This document shows, piece by piece, positions 18,693 through 26,892 of a stretch of DNA of 64,000 nt. The position numbers and the translations under genes are program-made. Positions within the stretch are counted from its first letter, which is position 1, and every line of letters starts with the position of its first letter. The stretch spans positions 2,044,380 through 2,108,379 of the forward strand of contig OX638318.1 of assembly GCA_951812585.1 (NCBI GenBank), in the 5' to 3' direction. The notes under the pieces were generated by a model that made no database searches, was not told the DNA's origin, and saw only the letters and a program-made list of their open reading frames with translations. The DNA comes from Rhodothermales bacterium (GTDB taxonomy: Bacteria; Bacteroidota; Rhodothermia; Rhodothermales; Bin80).

Positions 18693-20396
18693 ATGATTTC
18701 AAAGCCTTGCATGAGCCGCGCGGCTCTTCTGCTCCTAGCCGCCTGTATTTGTTGCATGCCGGTCAGTCGCGCCGGGTTTTCCCAAGAGCGTGCCGACTTC
18801 GTGCCCGGGCCCCGCGCGGCGGATATCGATGGCGGGTCGCCTGCGCCTGTCGTGGAAGTGGACCGCAACAGCCCCGTGTTTCTGGGCACACGGGACATCG
18901 GCACGGGAGATTTTGCTATTGGTGCCACGGTGCGCGTAATGATCCAAGGCGGCTCCGGGGCTGCGCTGAAGATGGGCGAAAGCTACTTCGGCTTTGACGG
19001 GCCTAACCGGGAAGTCTTTCTTTCTGGTGCGTTGGTGGGCCACCGTTATGTGCGGATCGCCGCCATGGACCAGCATGTGCAGGGGCCCGAATGGTTCGAC
19101 CTAGCGGTGGTGCGGGAGGGGCCCGAAATACGCTTCTTCATAGGGAGTCAGGAGGTGCATCGCACCCGCAGTCTGGCCGCTATCGGCACTCCGGGCTTCA
19201 CCTTTGCGTCCGTGGGCGGCCTTGCCCCGGTCCTGGGGGAGAATGTGATTCATATTGCGCGATTCAGCGCGACGGGCGCGCTCCAGAACGCCGGCGCTGT
19301 CCGTCCGCGCGGGTATCAGATTCCGACCATTGATCTGGCATCAGAAACGCATCGGCAGGTTATGGTGGACCGCGAACCTGGGCAGTACCTCGGGCATCCA
19401 ACGACTGTGCTTCTGGAGGATGGCAAGACCATGATAGCGGTCTATCCGAAGGGGCACGGCGCTGGGGCCATTGTGATGAAGCGAAGCGAAGATGGCGGAC
19501 GCACATGGAGCGAACGTCTCGGCGTGCCGGAAAACTGGGCGACATCGCGCGAGGTGCCGACGCTGTACCGGGTGGTGGACAAGGCCGGTGTCGAGCGACT
19601 GATCATGTTTTCCGGGCTGTATCCGATCAGGATGGCGACTTCGGAAGATGAGGGTGTCACATGGACATCGCTGGAGCCGATTGGGGACTTCGGCGGCATT
19701 GTGGCGATGTCGGATCTTGTGCGCACCAAAGGTGGCGACTACCTGGCCTTCTTTCACGACGACGGGCGCTTCATTAAGGGCGAAGACAATACGCACGGTC
19801 AGTTCTACGTCTATAGTACACGGTCGGCAGACGGGGGACTGTCGTGGTCTCATCCTGAGGTTGTGGTTAGCCACCCTACTGCACATCTGTGTGAGCCCGG
19901 CATCATCCGCTCTCCCAACGGAGACCAGCTCCTGATGCTGCTGCGTGAAAACAGCCGCCAGTACAACGCGTTCTTTTCCACGTCTGATGACGACGGTAGA
20001 ACGTGGAGTACACCCGTGGAGCTTCCTGGTGCGCTTACGGGTGATCGCCACCAGGCGGTCTACGGGCCAGATGGGCGCCTCTTCGTTTCCTTTCGTGACC
20101 GGACGCATGACTCGCCCACCTGGGGAGACTGGGTCGGCTGGGTCGGCACGTACGAGGACATCATCGAAGGCCGGGAGGGGCAGTATCGGGTGCGCCTCAT
20201 GGATAACCACAAGGCAGCCGACACGGCCTATCCGGGCGTAGAGATATTGCCGGACGGAACGATCGTAACGACAACCTACGGGCACTGGACTGAGGGTGAA
20301 GAGCCCTATATCATGAGCGTACGATTCACGCTGGAGGAACTGGATCAGAAAGCCCGTGCTGCAAAGGGCAATCAGCGGCCTGACACGCTGCGCTAA
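18693..20396 (+). CDS. Exo-alpha-sialidase-like BNR/Asp-box protein
   Basis: This secreted 567-residue protein is probably a sialidase or related glycosidase. The signal peptide covers about 1-30. An N-terminal jelly-roll-like domain (about 45-205) is followed by a six-bladed propeller with at least four Asp-box repeats: SEDGGRTW, SEDEGVTW, SADGGLSW and SDDDGRTW. Possible catalytic residues include the arginines and the Tyr/Glu near the C-terminal half, but I could not map the arginine triad with certainty. It is co-directional with the symporter gene 33 bases upstream and probably in the same transcript. Other BNR-propeller hydrolases of Planctomycetes and Bacteroidota look similar, so the exact substrate is open. 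Confidence 0.82.
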   Translation: MISKPCMSRAALLLLAACICCMPVSRAGFSQERADFVPGPRAADIDGGSPAPVVEVDRNSPVFLGTRDIGTGDFAIGATVRVMIQGGSGAALKMGESYFGFDGPNREVFLSGALVGHRYVRIAAMDQHVQGPEWFDLAVVREGPEIRFFIGSQEVHRTRSLAAIGTPGFTFASVGGLAPVLGENVIHIARFSATGALQNAGAVRPRGYQIPTIDLASETHRQVMVDREPGQYLGHPTTVLLEDGKTMIAVYPKGHGAGAIVMKRSEDGGRTWSERLGVPENWATSREVPTLYRVVDKAGVERLIMFSGLYPIRMATSEDEGVTWTSLEPIGDFGGIVAMSDLVRTKGGDYLAFFHDDGRFIKGEDNTHGQFYVYSTRSADGGLSWSHPEVVVSHPTAHLCEPGIIRSPNGDQLLMLLRENSRQYNAFFSTSDDDGRTWSTPVELPGALTGDRHQAVYGPDGRLFVSFRDRTHDSPTWGDWVGWVGTYEDIIEGREGQYRVRLMDNHKAADTAYPGVEILPDGTIVTTTYGHWTEGEEPYIMSVRFTLEELDQKARAAKGNQRPDTLR

Positions 20397-21146
20397 TCCC
20401 CGCTAAAACAACGTAGGCAGCGTTGGGGGAAACGGCCCCGAAAACAGCCGCTACACACCCCAAAATGCCCGATCTTTCGCCGCTTGCACCCGCATATCCG
20501 CCCTATGCGCCCCAAACTGCTGGCCTGCAGGGCCAATCAGGCATTTTTCGGGCAAGCACTAATTGGTGGTGACGGGGTTTTCCGGGCTTTTCGCATGGGC
20601 TTGGTCGAGCAGTAAGCTTCTGGCAGATTCACTGCTTTTCGGCATGCGCAGCTGAGCGCAGGCCTTCGTGTTGTGATAAGTGCAGAAATATCGAGTTATG
20701 GGCCCTTCACAATACTCACCCATACCTTGGGATCAGTACAAATCAGCGCACATTGTAGCTGCGTGGAACCGGATGTACACCAAAGTGTCGGATTAGCACA
20801 CAAGGGTGTTTGTAGGCATCTTCACCTAGTGCAAGCAGCACGGCACGTCCGCATTGACTCACTTTGCGTTAGGGCGGGCACTGATAAGTGCGGGTATGCG
20901 TCGCGTCAGTTCGTCGGATGGAAGAATGATCATCGACGGTAGGCGCAGAAGCCGTACAAGGACATCCGTTGTTCCTGACAGACGCCGGAGTTGCGAGATG
21001 ACCTGTGAACGGTAGAGCGCCTGACATCTTGAGCCAATGCGGGTTGCCTGCACCGGCTTAGCATGCCCCAGCACGCGGCGGAGAGATGCTGGATGTCAGG
21101 CAAACTGCTTGGGACGGGTAGACGCCGCAACTTGCGTAGACTTGTG
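20397..21146. other. 750-base stretch with no recognisable gene
   Basis: Both strands were read. Short frames exist but none resembles a known protein. A minus-strand frame at 20859-21074 has a protein-like composition (DVLVRLLRLPSMIILPSDEL), but I cannot support it. The stretch separates the sialidase from the orphan ATPase and may be old mobile-element debris. Confidence 0.35.
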
Positions 21147-22352
21147 ATGACCGTAATCGAAAAAGGATACGACCGTGGCCCGGCGAAGTACTTTCACGGG
21201 CGCAAGGGGGTGCTCTCCGCCTTCAAGGAGCGCTGTGACCATGCGCTTGCCACTGGAAGGGGCACAACTTTCCTGATACAGGGCGCGCAGGGTGCGGGCA
21301 AGACCGCACTGCTCTACAAGTGCATGGAACAAGCCGAGAACAACGGATGGACGACACTACTGACAGACTACACGGCCCTTATTGATCCGCCAGTACTACG
21401 GGAGTTGCTGGGACTGAGCAGCAAACTTAACCAGGCGCTTCAACTTGGGAGCAGAGATGTCGCGGTGCAGGACGTGAAATTAGGCCCGGCCAGCCTGAAG
21501 CTTGGTGCTCCCAGCCTAGGCGCTCATGGTTTGCAGAGGCGAATGCAGCGCGTGCTGCGGAGTGCAGCTGGCAATCACGGATTACTGCTCGTTGTTGATG
21601 AAGCGCAGCACCTTGGCAACTTGCGTGACTACCGCTATCGAGTCGAGTTGGAAAATGTGCTCACGAGTATACACAACGGCACAGTAGGCGCGCCCGTGAT
21701 CTTGCTGGTTGGTGGTCTGAGCACTACGGAAAATGCGTTTGATGCGTTTAGCATATCGCGGTTTGAAAACTCGTGCAAGGTCTATCTTCAGCGCTTAAGC
21801 CCCAAATCCGCACGGAATGTGCTGCGCGACTACCTGACCATCAGCGGACAGGTGCATGGCCAAGAGAAAGAACTCGATAGGTGGATCCGCGAAATGGACC
21901 AGCGTACACACGGCTGGCCGGCACATATTGCAGGGTGGGGCGAACTGGCTGCCGAAGTATTGCGAGATGATGGAGGGCAGCTCACCGCCGAGGCATGGGC
22001 GTCAGTGGAACAAGCCGGACGCGAGCGCGACAATAGCTACTACCAGAGTCGTACTTCGGGCACGAAGCCACGCGATGTTGATGCACTGGGGCGACTGCTT
22101 TCAAGAAAGGGACTCCACGCGGTGCTAACGGAGGAAATGGTGATCGCAAGCTTGGCGGGCAACCGTTCAGAAGAAGATGCCGATCGGGTGTTCCAGCACA
22201 TTCTGCATAAAGGCATGCTAGCCTATACCGACGACGATTTCCTGGCAGTACCGATTCCGTCCATGCACGATTGGCTGGTAGCCCGCTATCAAAGGCGGCA
22301 GAGATATTCTGAAGCTGTGCGCAGGCGGAAGGAGGAGGACCTGGAGCTTTAG
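21147..22352 (+). CDS. Orphan AAA-family ATPase (AAA_16/ORC-like P-loop)
   Basis: This 401-residue P-loop ATPase has no recognised partner. An N-terminal YFHGRKGVLSAF segment (14-25) resembles the GRExxL motif of AAA_16/STAND ATPases. Walker A is GAQGAGKT (46-53), Walker B is LLLVVDEAQ (about 146-154) and a VILLVGGL strand may be sensor 1. The C-terminal third (about 280-385) looks like a winged helix ending in AVPIPSMHDWLV. I start at the ATG at 21147 because the upstream 28 residues are not coding-like, but no clear ribosome-binding site is visible. Pieces of a second copy lie at 52.4-53.1 kb and 55.0 kb, next to transposase debris. Its function is unknown. Confidence 0.75.
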   Translation: MTVIEKGYDRGPAKYFHGRKGVLSAFKERCDHALATGRGTTFLIQGAQGAGKTALLYKCMEQAENNGWTTLLTDYTALIDPPVLRELLGLSSKLNQALQLGSRDVAVQDVKLGPASLKLGAPSLGAHGLQRRMQRVLRSAAGNHGLLLVVDEAQHLGNLRDYRYRVELENVLTSIHNGTVGAPVILLVGGLSTTENAFDAFSISRFENSCKVYLQRLSPKSARNVLRDYLTISGQVHGQEKELDRWIREMDQRTHGWPAHIAGWGELAAEVLRDDGGQLTAEAWASVEQAGRERDNSYYQSRTSGTKPRDVDALGRLLSRKGLHAVLTEEMVIASLAGNRSEEDADRVFQHILHKGMLAYTDDDFLAVPIPSMHDWLVARYQRRQRYSEAVRRRKEEDLEL

Positions 22353-22479
22353 TCTACCTCACCCCAGCCGCGTAATCAATGTCATCATGGAGGAGGGCGC
22401 CGTCACATCGGACCTGTGGTTTGGCGCGCTCGTCGGTGCGGCTACGCCCGCCATCAGCGGCGAGCGGTATTCATCCGGT

Positions 22480-22560
22480 GAAGCGGCATCTGGCTCACCT
22501 ACACCGCTGGCTCTTTGGATCCAATAGCGAGCGCTTCGTGCAGGATCTGCAATTCAAAAG
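22480..22560 (+). pseudogene. IS66-type transposase fragment
   Basis: In one plus-strand frame the segment HLAHLHRWLFGSNSERFVQD resembles the N-terminal region of IS66 TnpC transposases, which usually read like LxRxLFGxxSEKF. Nothing else of the transposase remains and the frame closes soon after. The surrounding 22353-22737 has no gene; this scrap is all I can recognise between the ATPase and thrS. Confidence 0.5.
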
Positions 22561-22737
22561 AGGCGGTCAAAGTTGCCCTTGCCTGAACGCTGCCGAAGCC
22601 GTGCATTTTGTTTTGGCGTTTTTACTTTTGCAGCAAATCCAGGGATACAGTCCGCACACCAACTTGAGGTCTCTTCTCGTCACCGTGTCCACCAGGGAGC
22701 AGTGCGTACTTGGAGGCGCAGCCCGATGCCAGCGGTC

Positions 22738-24534
22738 TCATGTCAGATCGCTTTCGCGCGTCACCATGGCTACAAAGGCCTCGACGGACATTGGCCCGCG
22801 GTCTTCTCCAGAGCGGTGCCGGACGCGTACGGTATCGCTTGTAACCTCCTTGGCACCGATGACAAGCATATAAGGCACCTTTTCCGCCTGGGCTTCACGG
22901 ATCTTGTAGCCCACCTTTTCGCTGCGCGCATCCAGGTGCGCGCGCACACCGCCTCGCAACAGCTGCTGGTGCACGCCGGCAGCGTACTCCACAAATCGCT
23001 CGGAAATCGTCAGCACACGAGCCTGTTCCGGCGCAAGCCACACAGGAAACGCCCCGCCACAGTGCTCGATCAGCACGCCGACAAAGCGCTCCAAAGAGCC
23101 GAACGGCGCCCGATGGATCATGGCGGGCCGGTGACGACGATCGTCTGCCCCCACGTAGGTGAGATCGAAGCGATCGGGCAGGTTGTAGTCCAGCTGAACC
23201 GTGCCCAGCTGCCACTCGCGCTTGAGCACATCGCGCACCATGAAGTCTACCTTGGGGCCGTAGAATGCGGCCTCGCCCAGGGCTTCATGATAGTCCAGGT
23301 CCATCTCCTGCACGGCCTCCCGAATGGCAGTTTCGGCAGCATCCCAGATGGCGGTGCTCCCCGCATACTTCTTGTGGTCCGCCGGGTCGCGCAGCGAAAG
23401 TTGCACACTGAAGTCCTCGAAGGAGAGGCTGCGTAGCACCTTGAGGGTCAGATCAATCGTGTCCTTTATCTCATCCTTGATCTGGCTGTGGCGGCAGAAG
23501 ATGTGCGCATCGTCCACGGTGAACCCCCGCACCCGCGTCAAACCGCCCAGCTCACCAGACTGCTCGTAGCGATAAACCTGCCCGAACTCGGCGAGCCGCA
23601 TCGGCAGTTCGCGGTAGCTCCGCCGACGATGGGCATAAATCTGGATGTGATGCGGACAGTTCATGGGCCTAAGCAAATACCCTTCACCATCCGCTGTCTC
23701 CATGGCCGGAAACTGACTGTCTTTGTAATAGGGATAATGACCGCTGGTCCGATACAGGTCTAGCCGCCCGATGTGCGGCGTGATGACCGGCAGGTAGTTG
23801 CGGCGCAGCTGCTCCTGTTTCAGGAAGGTCACCAGCGTGTCATGCAGCGTGGCCCCCTTGGGCAGCCAGAGCGGCAAGCCGGGCCCTACCTGGTCGCTGA
23901 AGGTGAACAGCTGGAGCTTGCGCCCCAAGACGCGATGGTCGCGCTTGCGCGCCTCCTCAAGCCTGGCCAGGTAGGCGTCCAGCTCAGTCCGGTTCTTCCA
24001 CGCCGTGCCGTAGATGCGCGTCAGCTGGGGCCGCGCAGCATCCCCGCGCCAAAACGCGCCCGCCGTGGTAAGCAGCTTGACGCCGTTGGCCTTGATATAG
24101 CCTGTATGAGGCACATGCGGGCCGCGACACAGGTCAACGAAGGAGTCATGCTGATACACCGTGATCCCGGAGGCGTCGTCCTGGCCGTTGGCCAACTCCT
24201 GTATGAGCTCAATCTTGTACGGATTATCTTTGAACAGACTGCACGCCTCATCCACCGAGACCTCACGCACGGAGAAGCGGTGCCGCTCCTTGATGATCTC
24301 TTTCATGCGCTGTTCTATCCAGGCCAGATCGTTCTCCTTGGGCGGCCGGGGCAGATCAAAGTCGTAGTAGAACCGATCTTCTATGGGCGGCCCAATGGTA
24401 GGCTTGGCACCCGGAAAGCGCTCCAGCACGGCCTGTGCCATAACGTGCGCCGCCGAGTGTCGAATCTTGTACAGGCGCGGGTCATAGCCCTCTGGAATAT
24501 GCTGCTCTGCCTGCGCGATCAGTTCTGACTGCAT
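22738..24534 (-). CDS. thrS: Threonyl-tRNA synthetase (no TGS domain)
   Basis: ThrS charges tRNA-Thr. From the ATG at 24532-24534 the protein is 598 residues. It begins almost directly with the editing domain (RHSAAHVMAQAVLE near 25-38, with the HxxxH zinc-type motif). It continues with the catalytic core, including the zinc cysteine in RPMNCPHH, the motif 2 region YRYEQSGELGGLTRVRGFT and motif 3 near MIHRAPFGSLER. The anticodon domain is C-terminal. The usual 60-residue TGS domain is absent. A longer frame to 24618 adds 28 residues that do not look like TGS and would overlap the divergent gene at 24602. Confidence 0.94.
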   Translation of the reverse strand: MQSELIAQAEQHIPEGYDPRLYKIRHSAAHVMAQAVLERFPGAKPTIGPPIEDRFYYDFDLPRPPKENDLAWIEQRMKEIIKERHRFSVREVSVDEACSLFKDNPYKIELIQELANGQDDASGITVYQHDSFVDLCRGPHVPHTGYIKANGVKLLTTAGAFWRGDAARPQLTRIYGTAWKNRTELDAYLARLEEARKRDHRVLGRKLQLFTFSDQVGPGLPLWLPKGATLHDTLVTFLKQEQLRRNYLPVITPHIGRLDLYRTSGHYPYYKDSQFPAMETADGEGYLLRPMNCPHHIQIYAHRRRSYRELPMRLAEFGQVYRYEQSGELGGLTRVRGFTVDDAHIFCRHSQIKDEIKDTIDLTLKVLRSLSFEDFSVQLSLRDPADHKKYAGSTAIWDAAETAIREAVQEMDLDYHEALGEAAFYGPKVDFMVRDVLKREWQLGTVQLDYNLPDRFDLTYVGADDRRHRPAMIHRAPFGSLERFVGVLIEHCGGAFPVWLAPEQARVLTISERFVEYAAGVHQQLLRGGVRAHLDARSEKVGYKIREAQAEKVPYMLVIGAKEVTSDTVRVRHRSGEDRGPMSVEAFVAMVTRESDLT

Positions 24535-24601
24535 AGGATCGTATACTCGCGTACAAACAGCTAAAAACGACTGCGTAGGTACAAATGTTCGTAATTGCCC
24601 C

Positions 24602-25306
24602 TTGACCGCACGGAGCATTCAGCATACGCTTGCCGCCCTCGGCGATGCCGACAAGGCAGCACATCTGCAACGGTTCTTCAAAACCGGGCCAGGCGAATAC
24701 GGCGAAGGCGACCTGTTTCGCGGCATTCGCGTACCAGTGCTGCGCAAGGTGGCCCGCGCAAACAAGGCCCTGCCCCTCGGCGAGACGCTGCAGCTGCTTC
24801 AGTCCACGCACCACGAGGACCGCTTCGTTGCGCTCTGCATTCTGGTCCACGCCTATCAGCGCGGCGATGAGGACCAGCAGCACACCGTGTACAACGCGTA
24901 CCTCGCCCATACGCGGTGGATCAGCAGCTGGGACCTTGTGGACACGAGTGCACATAAGATCGTAGGCGCGCACCTCTGGCGACGCAGCCGCGCGCCGCTC
25001 TATGCACTGGCTGCATCGGAGCTTCTTTGGGAGCGCCGCATTGCCATCGTCGCCACGCTGCACTTCATCTGGAAGGGAGACTTCGCCGATACGCTCGGGG
25101 TCGCTGAAAAGCTGCTGACGGATTCGCACGACCTTATCCACAAGGCCGTGGGCTGGATGCTGCGGGAAGTCGGCAAGCAGCAGTTTGACGTGCAGGAGGC
25201 CTTCATGCGCCAACACTATGCGGCCATGCCACGGACCATGCTTCGCTATGCTATTGAGCGCTATCCGGAGGCGTTGCGCCAGGCTTATCTGAAGGGAACG
25301 GCATAA
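24602..25306 (+). CDS. DNA alkylation repair protein (AlkD-like HEAT-repeat)
   Basis: This 234-residue protein belongs to the DNA alkylation repair family (PF08713), HEAT-repeat glycosylases that remove alkylated bases without base flipping. The helical repeats show in VPVLRKVARANKAL, EDRFVALCILVHAY and WISSWDLVDTSAHKIVG; the last includes the WD pair that contacts the lesion in AlkD. It uses a TTG start at 24602, with no ATG at a sensible place. It is divergent from thrS with only 67 bases between the starts. Confidence 0.88.
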   Translation: MTARSIQHTLAALGDADKAAHLQRFFKTGPGEYGEGDLFRGIRVPVLRKVARANKALPLGETLQLLQSTHHEDRFVALCILVHAYQRGDEDQQHTVYNAYLAHTRWISSWDLVDTSAHKIVGAHLWRRSRAPLYALAASELLWERRIAIVATLHFIWKGDFADTLGVAEKLLTDSHDLIHKAVGWMLREVGKQQFDVQEAFMRQHYAAMPRTMLRYAIERYPEALRQAYLKGTA

Positions 25307-25340
25307 GGAGGCATAAGGAAATGGACGCAGTGCAGGCAGA

Positions 25341-26303
25341 ATGAAGACGGAGGCAGTGGAGGCAGTGCAGGCCGCCGCAGCGCGTCTGAAAGGCTATGTG
25401 CGCAATACGCCGGTTCGCCGGGCTTCCCACCCCAGCAAGGTTTGCGGCGGCGGGGTTTTTCTCAAGCTGGAGCATCTCCAGCATACCGGTTCTTTCAAGG
25501 TGCGCGGCGCGCTCAACAAGCTGCTGCCCCTTAAGGGGTCCGGCCAGCACATCGTAGCCGCATCTACAGGCAACCATGCGCTTGCCGTAGCCCATGCGTG
25601 CCAAATCGCGGGACTGGCATGCACGCTGTACCTTCCGACATCTGCGCAGCCGCACAAAGTCGCCGCGCTCAAGCGCTATCCCGCTACCCTGCGGTTCGTC
25701 GCTGGTGACGCCGTGGAGGCGGAATACGCTGCGCGCCGCGCAGCCAGGGCCACAGGTTGTGTGTTCGTGTCTCCCTATAATGATATGGAGGTTATTGGTG
25801 GGCAGGGCACGGTCGGCACGGAGCTGTTGTCGCAGGTACGCGCCCTGGATTACGTACTGATGGCGGTCGGGGGCGGGGGTCTCATCAGCGGGGTCGCGTC
25901 TGCAGTCAAGGCCCTAAGCCCGGGCACACGGGTCATCGGGTGCTCGCCGGAGGCCTCCCCGGTCATGCATCAGTCCGTGCGGGCCGGGGCCGTGGTCCAT
26001 GCTCCTTCCCAGCCTACGCTATCCGATGGCACTGCGGGCGGGCTGGAATCAGGCACTATCACACTGCCCTTGTGCACATTGCTGGTGGACGACTGGGTGC
26101 TGGTCAGCGAACGCGCAATCGCGCAAGGCCTCCGCTGGCTCTACGATCACGAATCTCTGGTTGTCGAGGGCGCGGCGGGTGTTGCGGTCGCCGGGCTTAC
26201 GAAAAGCGCGCGACGGTTTGCCCAATGCCGCGTGGCCGTCGTATTGTGCGGGGGCAACATTAACCAGGACACTTTCCACAAAACGATACAGGATGTGCAA
26301 TGA
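25341..26303 (+). CDS. Threonine/serine dehydratase (PLP fold type II)
   Basis: This 320-residue PLP enzyme probably deaminates L-threonine to 2-oxobutyrate, or L-serine to pyruvate, in the cytoplasm. The PLP lysine is in GSFKVRGA (Lys53). STGNHALAVA (residues 75-84) binds the cofactor phosphate region, and VGGGGLISG is the glycine loop. No C-terminal ACT domain is present, so it is the short catabolic or serine-racemase-like type rather than the feedback-controlled biosynthetic IlvA. Its stop overlaps the start of the RidA gene by 4 bases. Serine racemase is an alternative reading. Confidence 0.88.
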   Translation: MKTEAVEAVQAAAARLKGYVRNTPVRRASHPSKVCGGGVFLKLEHLQHTGSFKVRGALNKLLPLKGSGQHIVAASTGNHALAVAHACQIAGLACTLYLPTSAQPHKVAALKRYPATLRFVAGDAVEAEYAARRAARATGCVFVSPYNDMEVIGGQGTVGTELLSQVRALDYVLMAVGGGGLISGVASAVKALSPGTRVIGCSPEASPVMHQSVRAGAVVHAPSQPTLSDGTAGGLESGTITLPLCTLLVDDWVLVSERAIAQGLRWLYDHESLVVEGAAGVAVAGLTKSARRFAQCRVAVVLCGGNINQDTFHKTIQDVQ

Positions 26304-26821
26304 GGACACTACTACTTGTTGGACTGCTTGCGGCTTGTGCGCTCTCCGCGCAGGGTCAGGGTGCCGAGGCGCGCTTAGAGGAGATGGGCATCACCTTGCC
26401 TGAACCGCCCGCACCTGTGGCAAACTACGTGCGCTCGGTACGGAGCGGCAACCTGATTTTCTTGGCCGGTCATGGCCCGCTCCAGGCTGATGGTACCTAC
26501 CTGACCGGGAAGGTCGGACGCGACCTGTCGGTGGAAGAAGGCTACGAGGCCGCCCGGCTGACCGGCCTGGCGCTTCTCGCCTCCCTCAGGGCCGAGATCG
26601 GCGACCTGGACAAGGTGGTGCGGATCGTCAAAGTCAACGGCATGGTCAATGCCATAGAGGACTTCACTGAGCAGCCGAATGTCATCAACGGATGCAGTGA
26701 CCTGTTCGTGGAGGTCTTTGGCCCCGCGATAGGCAGGCACGCCCGTACGGCGGTCGGCATGTCGTCGCTCCCCATCGGCATCGCCGTTGAGATTGAAGCA
26801 GTCGTAGAGGTGGAGGACTGA
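26300..26821 (+). CDS. RidA family protein with an export signal
   Basis: RidA proteins hydrolyse the reactive enamine/imine intermediates released by PLP dehydratases. This 173-residue member has the YjgF core from about 35 to 172, including the GNLIFLAGHGPLQADG strand and a RTAVGMSSLPIGIAVEIEA C-terminal block that contains a conserved arginine. The N-terminus is unusual: MRTLLLVGLLAACALSAQGQ is a signal peptide, with a possible lipobox at LAAC (Cys13). It overlaps the dehydratase by ATGA, so the two are made together, yet this protein seems to leave the cytoplasm. Some secreted RidA-like proteins are known, and their role is not settled. Confidence 0.87.
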   Translation: MRTLLLVGLLAACALSAQGQGAEARLEEMGITLPEPPAPVANYVRSVRSGNLIFLAGHGPLQADGTYLTGKVGRDLSVEEGYEAARLTGLALLASLRAEIGDLDKVVRIVKVNGMVNAIEDFTEQPNVINGCSDLFVEVFGPAIGRHARTAVGMSSLPIGIAVEIEAVVEVED

Positions 26822-26892
26822 AGGGTGCGCGCACGGCGCTTGGATGCGTCGTGGACCACGCCTTGGCGCGCACACGCAGCGCGGCCCGTACG

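Noticed and set aside
20859-21074. Minus-strand open frame of 71 codons with a protein-like composition
   Set aside because: No family is recognisable, there is no ribosome-binding site, and the upstream part overlaps the region before the ATPase.
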